DNA from: Rhodobacter sp.
Lineage (GTDB): Bacteria; Pseudomonadota; Alphaproteobacteria; Rhodobacterales; Rhodobacteraceae
Reading direction: 5' to 3'
Assembly: GCA_013821825.1 (NCBI GenBank)
Contig: PNJK01000039.1
Coordinates: 1 to 33,571, forward strand
DNA length: 33,571 nucleotides
Shown: positions 32,742-33,571 of the stretch, one piece after another
How positions within the stretch are numbered: the stretch's first letter is position 1
How the letters are laid out: each line of letters starts with the position of its first letter
Program-made: the position numbers and the translations under genes
Notes under the pieces: generated by a model
Told to the model about the DNA's origin: nothing
The model's input: the letters and a program-made list of their open reading frames with translations, nothing else
Database searches by the model: none

Positions 32742-33296
32742 ATGTGCCTTGGCCGCGCCTTCGACCATGAATACCAGATCATAGGCAAGCCTTCGGCGCA
32801 ATTGCGCCACATTGATCCCGGAAAATCCTACGTGTCGGCATCTGTCACTCATGCAGAAGCCAGCCTTGCAAGTGGGGAGTTCTTCACCTTGTTTTCGCAT
32901 ATGCTTCAACGCGGCGCACAGCAGTTGACGCGCCACCTCCGCCACGGCCCTTCAGTGGCCGCCTTGCGCGGTCTTGCCTACAGGCGACCTGGTGACGATG
33001 TTGCGGCCCTGGACGATGTTGGCGAAAAGACGATTGTTCTTCGCACGCTGATCGAAGAGTTTGGCGGTGAAGCGGTCAGTTCCTCCCTCGGTCGTCGCAT
33101 GGTCCATCTGGTCAGATGGAAAGAGGGCAAATTCGACCTCTGGATGCGCGAGGTCCTCGGTGACCTTGAACAATGCGGTGCTCTGACCCTCGAAGCCATG
33201 CACGGGACCGAGATGATAGCGCGGATCGAGCCCGCAGGTGTCATTCTCGCCTATGATCGGACCGCCCTGAGCCAGGTGTGTGGTCCAGCAATCTAA
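32742..33296 (+). CDS. Unrecognised ORF, 184 residues
   Basis: I do not recognise a family. The frame starts at an ATG 49 bases after the LysR stop, behind a weak AGGT, and could be co-transcribed with it. The predicted protein is soluble and mixed alpha/beta, with VLRTLIEEFGGEAV and LVRWKEGKFDLWMREVLGDLEQ as its most protein-like stretches. Codon-position composition (third and first positions richer in GC than the second) is compatible with coding on either strand. The competing minus frame (32952-33527) begins inside the tRNA-Cys gene, which makes it less likely. It may be an accessory or decayed gene. Confidence 0.35.
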   Translation: MCLGRAFDHEYQIIGKPSAQLRHIDPGKSYVSASVTHAEASLASGEFFTLFSHMLQRGAQQLTRHLRHGPSVAALRGLAYRRPGDDVAALDDVGEKTIVLRTLIEEFGGEAVSSSLGRRMVHLVRWKEGKFDLWMREVLGDLEQCGALTLEAMHGTEMIARIEPAGVILAYDRTALSQVCGPAI

Positions 33297-33493
33297 GGGT
33301 GCGATCGGGTCTGCTGCACGAATCCTCTGCGGATTGATTGGCGGATCCAGCGTGGCGGCTGGAGGGCATGAGCAGGCCCTCAGCCCCGCCAGCATGGCCG
33401 GGAACTGTGCGTAGCCTGGCCCGAGGCGCAAAACGCCTTGCGGAATTCCACCCCGACCGGTCGAAGAATTCCTGCTGGGGATCCGGATGGATT

Positions 33494-33567
33494 TGGAGGC
33501 GGGTACCGGAATCGAACCGGTCTTCACGGATTTGCAATCCGCTGCGTAACCTCTCCGCCAACCCGCC
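33494..33567 (-). tRNA. tRNA-Cys (anticodon GCA)
   Basis: On the minus strand the acceptor arms GGCGGGT (33567-33561) and ACCCGCC (33504-33498) pair. The anticodon stem CGGAT/ATCCG encloses TTGCAAA, giving anticodon GCA. The T-arm holds GGTTCGATTCC. The discriminator is U, as in other tRNA-Cys, and CCA is encoded (33496-33494). It is 74 nt and lies at the window edge with its 3' end toward the accessory-looking region. Confidence 0.96.
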
Positions 33568-33571
33568 GCGA

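Noticed and set aside
32952-33527. Minus-strand 191-residue frame
   Set aside because: Its start lies inside the tRNA-Cys gene, so it is less likely than the plus-strand frame, though not excluded.

Overview
The window is GC-rich bacterial DNA with dense, short-gapped genes on both strands. Its gene content points to an alphaproteobacterium of the Rhodobacteraceae/Paracoccaceae type: kbl-tdh, a double cold-shock-domain protein followed by a DUF192 protein, the fabI-LysE-gpt string, a PpiD-like foldase overlapping trpE, and a YibQ-type protein beside trpE. This placement rests on family resemblance; no rRNA gene is present to confirm it.

Left part (1-6296, all minus strand): in transcription order pdxH, a two-domain cold-shock protein, a DUF192 lipoprotein-like secreted protein, tRNA-Pro(UGG), selO, an XRE-cupin regulator, then kbl and tdh. 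kbl and tdh overlap by 4 bases and form the threonine to glycine + acetyl-CoA pathway. tdh runs off the window and has lost all four structural-zinc cysteines. Middle part (6394-13090, plus strand): fabI, a LysE-family exporter, xanthine phosphoribosyltransferase, a class I aminotransferase, a PpiD-like periplasmic foldase and trpE (TTG start). A YibQ-like divergent polysaccharide deacetylase with a long Pro/Glu-rich linker faces trpE, and a 729-base gap follows with no convincing gene.

Envelope polysaccharide region (15490-27492): a small lysozyme-like protein lies convergent to five large minus-strand genes. In transcription order these are a NodB-type deacetylase, a huge sulfatase-fold/GDPD fusion with two copies of an extra module, a second NodB deacetylase (4-base overlap), a DUF3131 protein with a deacetylase-like N-terminus, and a membrane GT2 synthase fused to degenerate GH18-like and NodB-like domains. 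Together they look like a machine that polymerises, trims, deacetylates and possibly phosphoglycerol-decorates a surface glycan. This is the most unusual part of the window.

Right part (27600-33571): an orphan UgpC/MalK-type ABC ATPase with a decayed partial copy upstream of it, about 1.7 kb of degraded DNA holding an IS5-type transposase remnant and one plausible 69-residue ORF, a fatty-acid desaturase divergent from an ArgP-like LysR regulator with a palindromic control region, an unrecognised ORF, and tRNA-Cys(GCA) at the edge. This part looks accessory: orphan genes, IS debris, relaxed coding density and a tRNA boundary.
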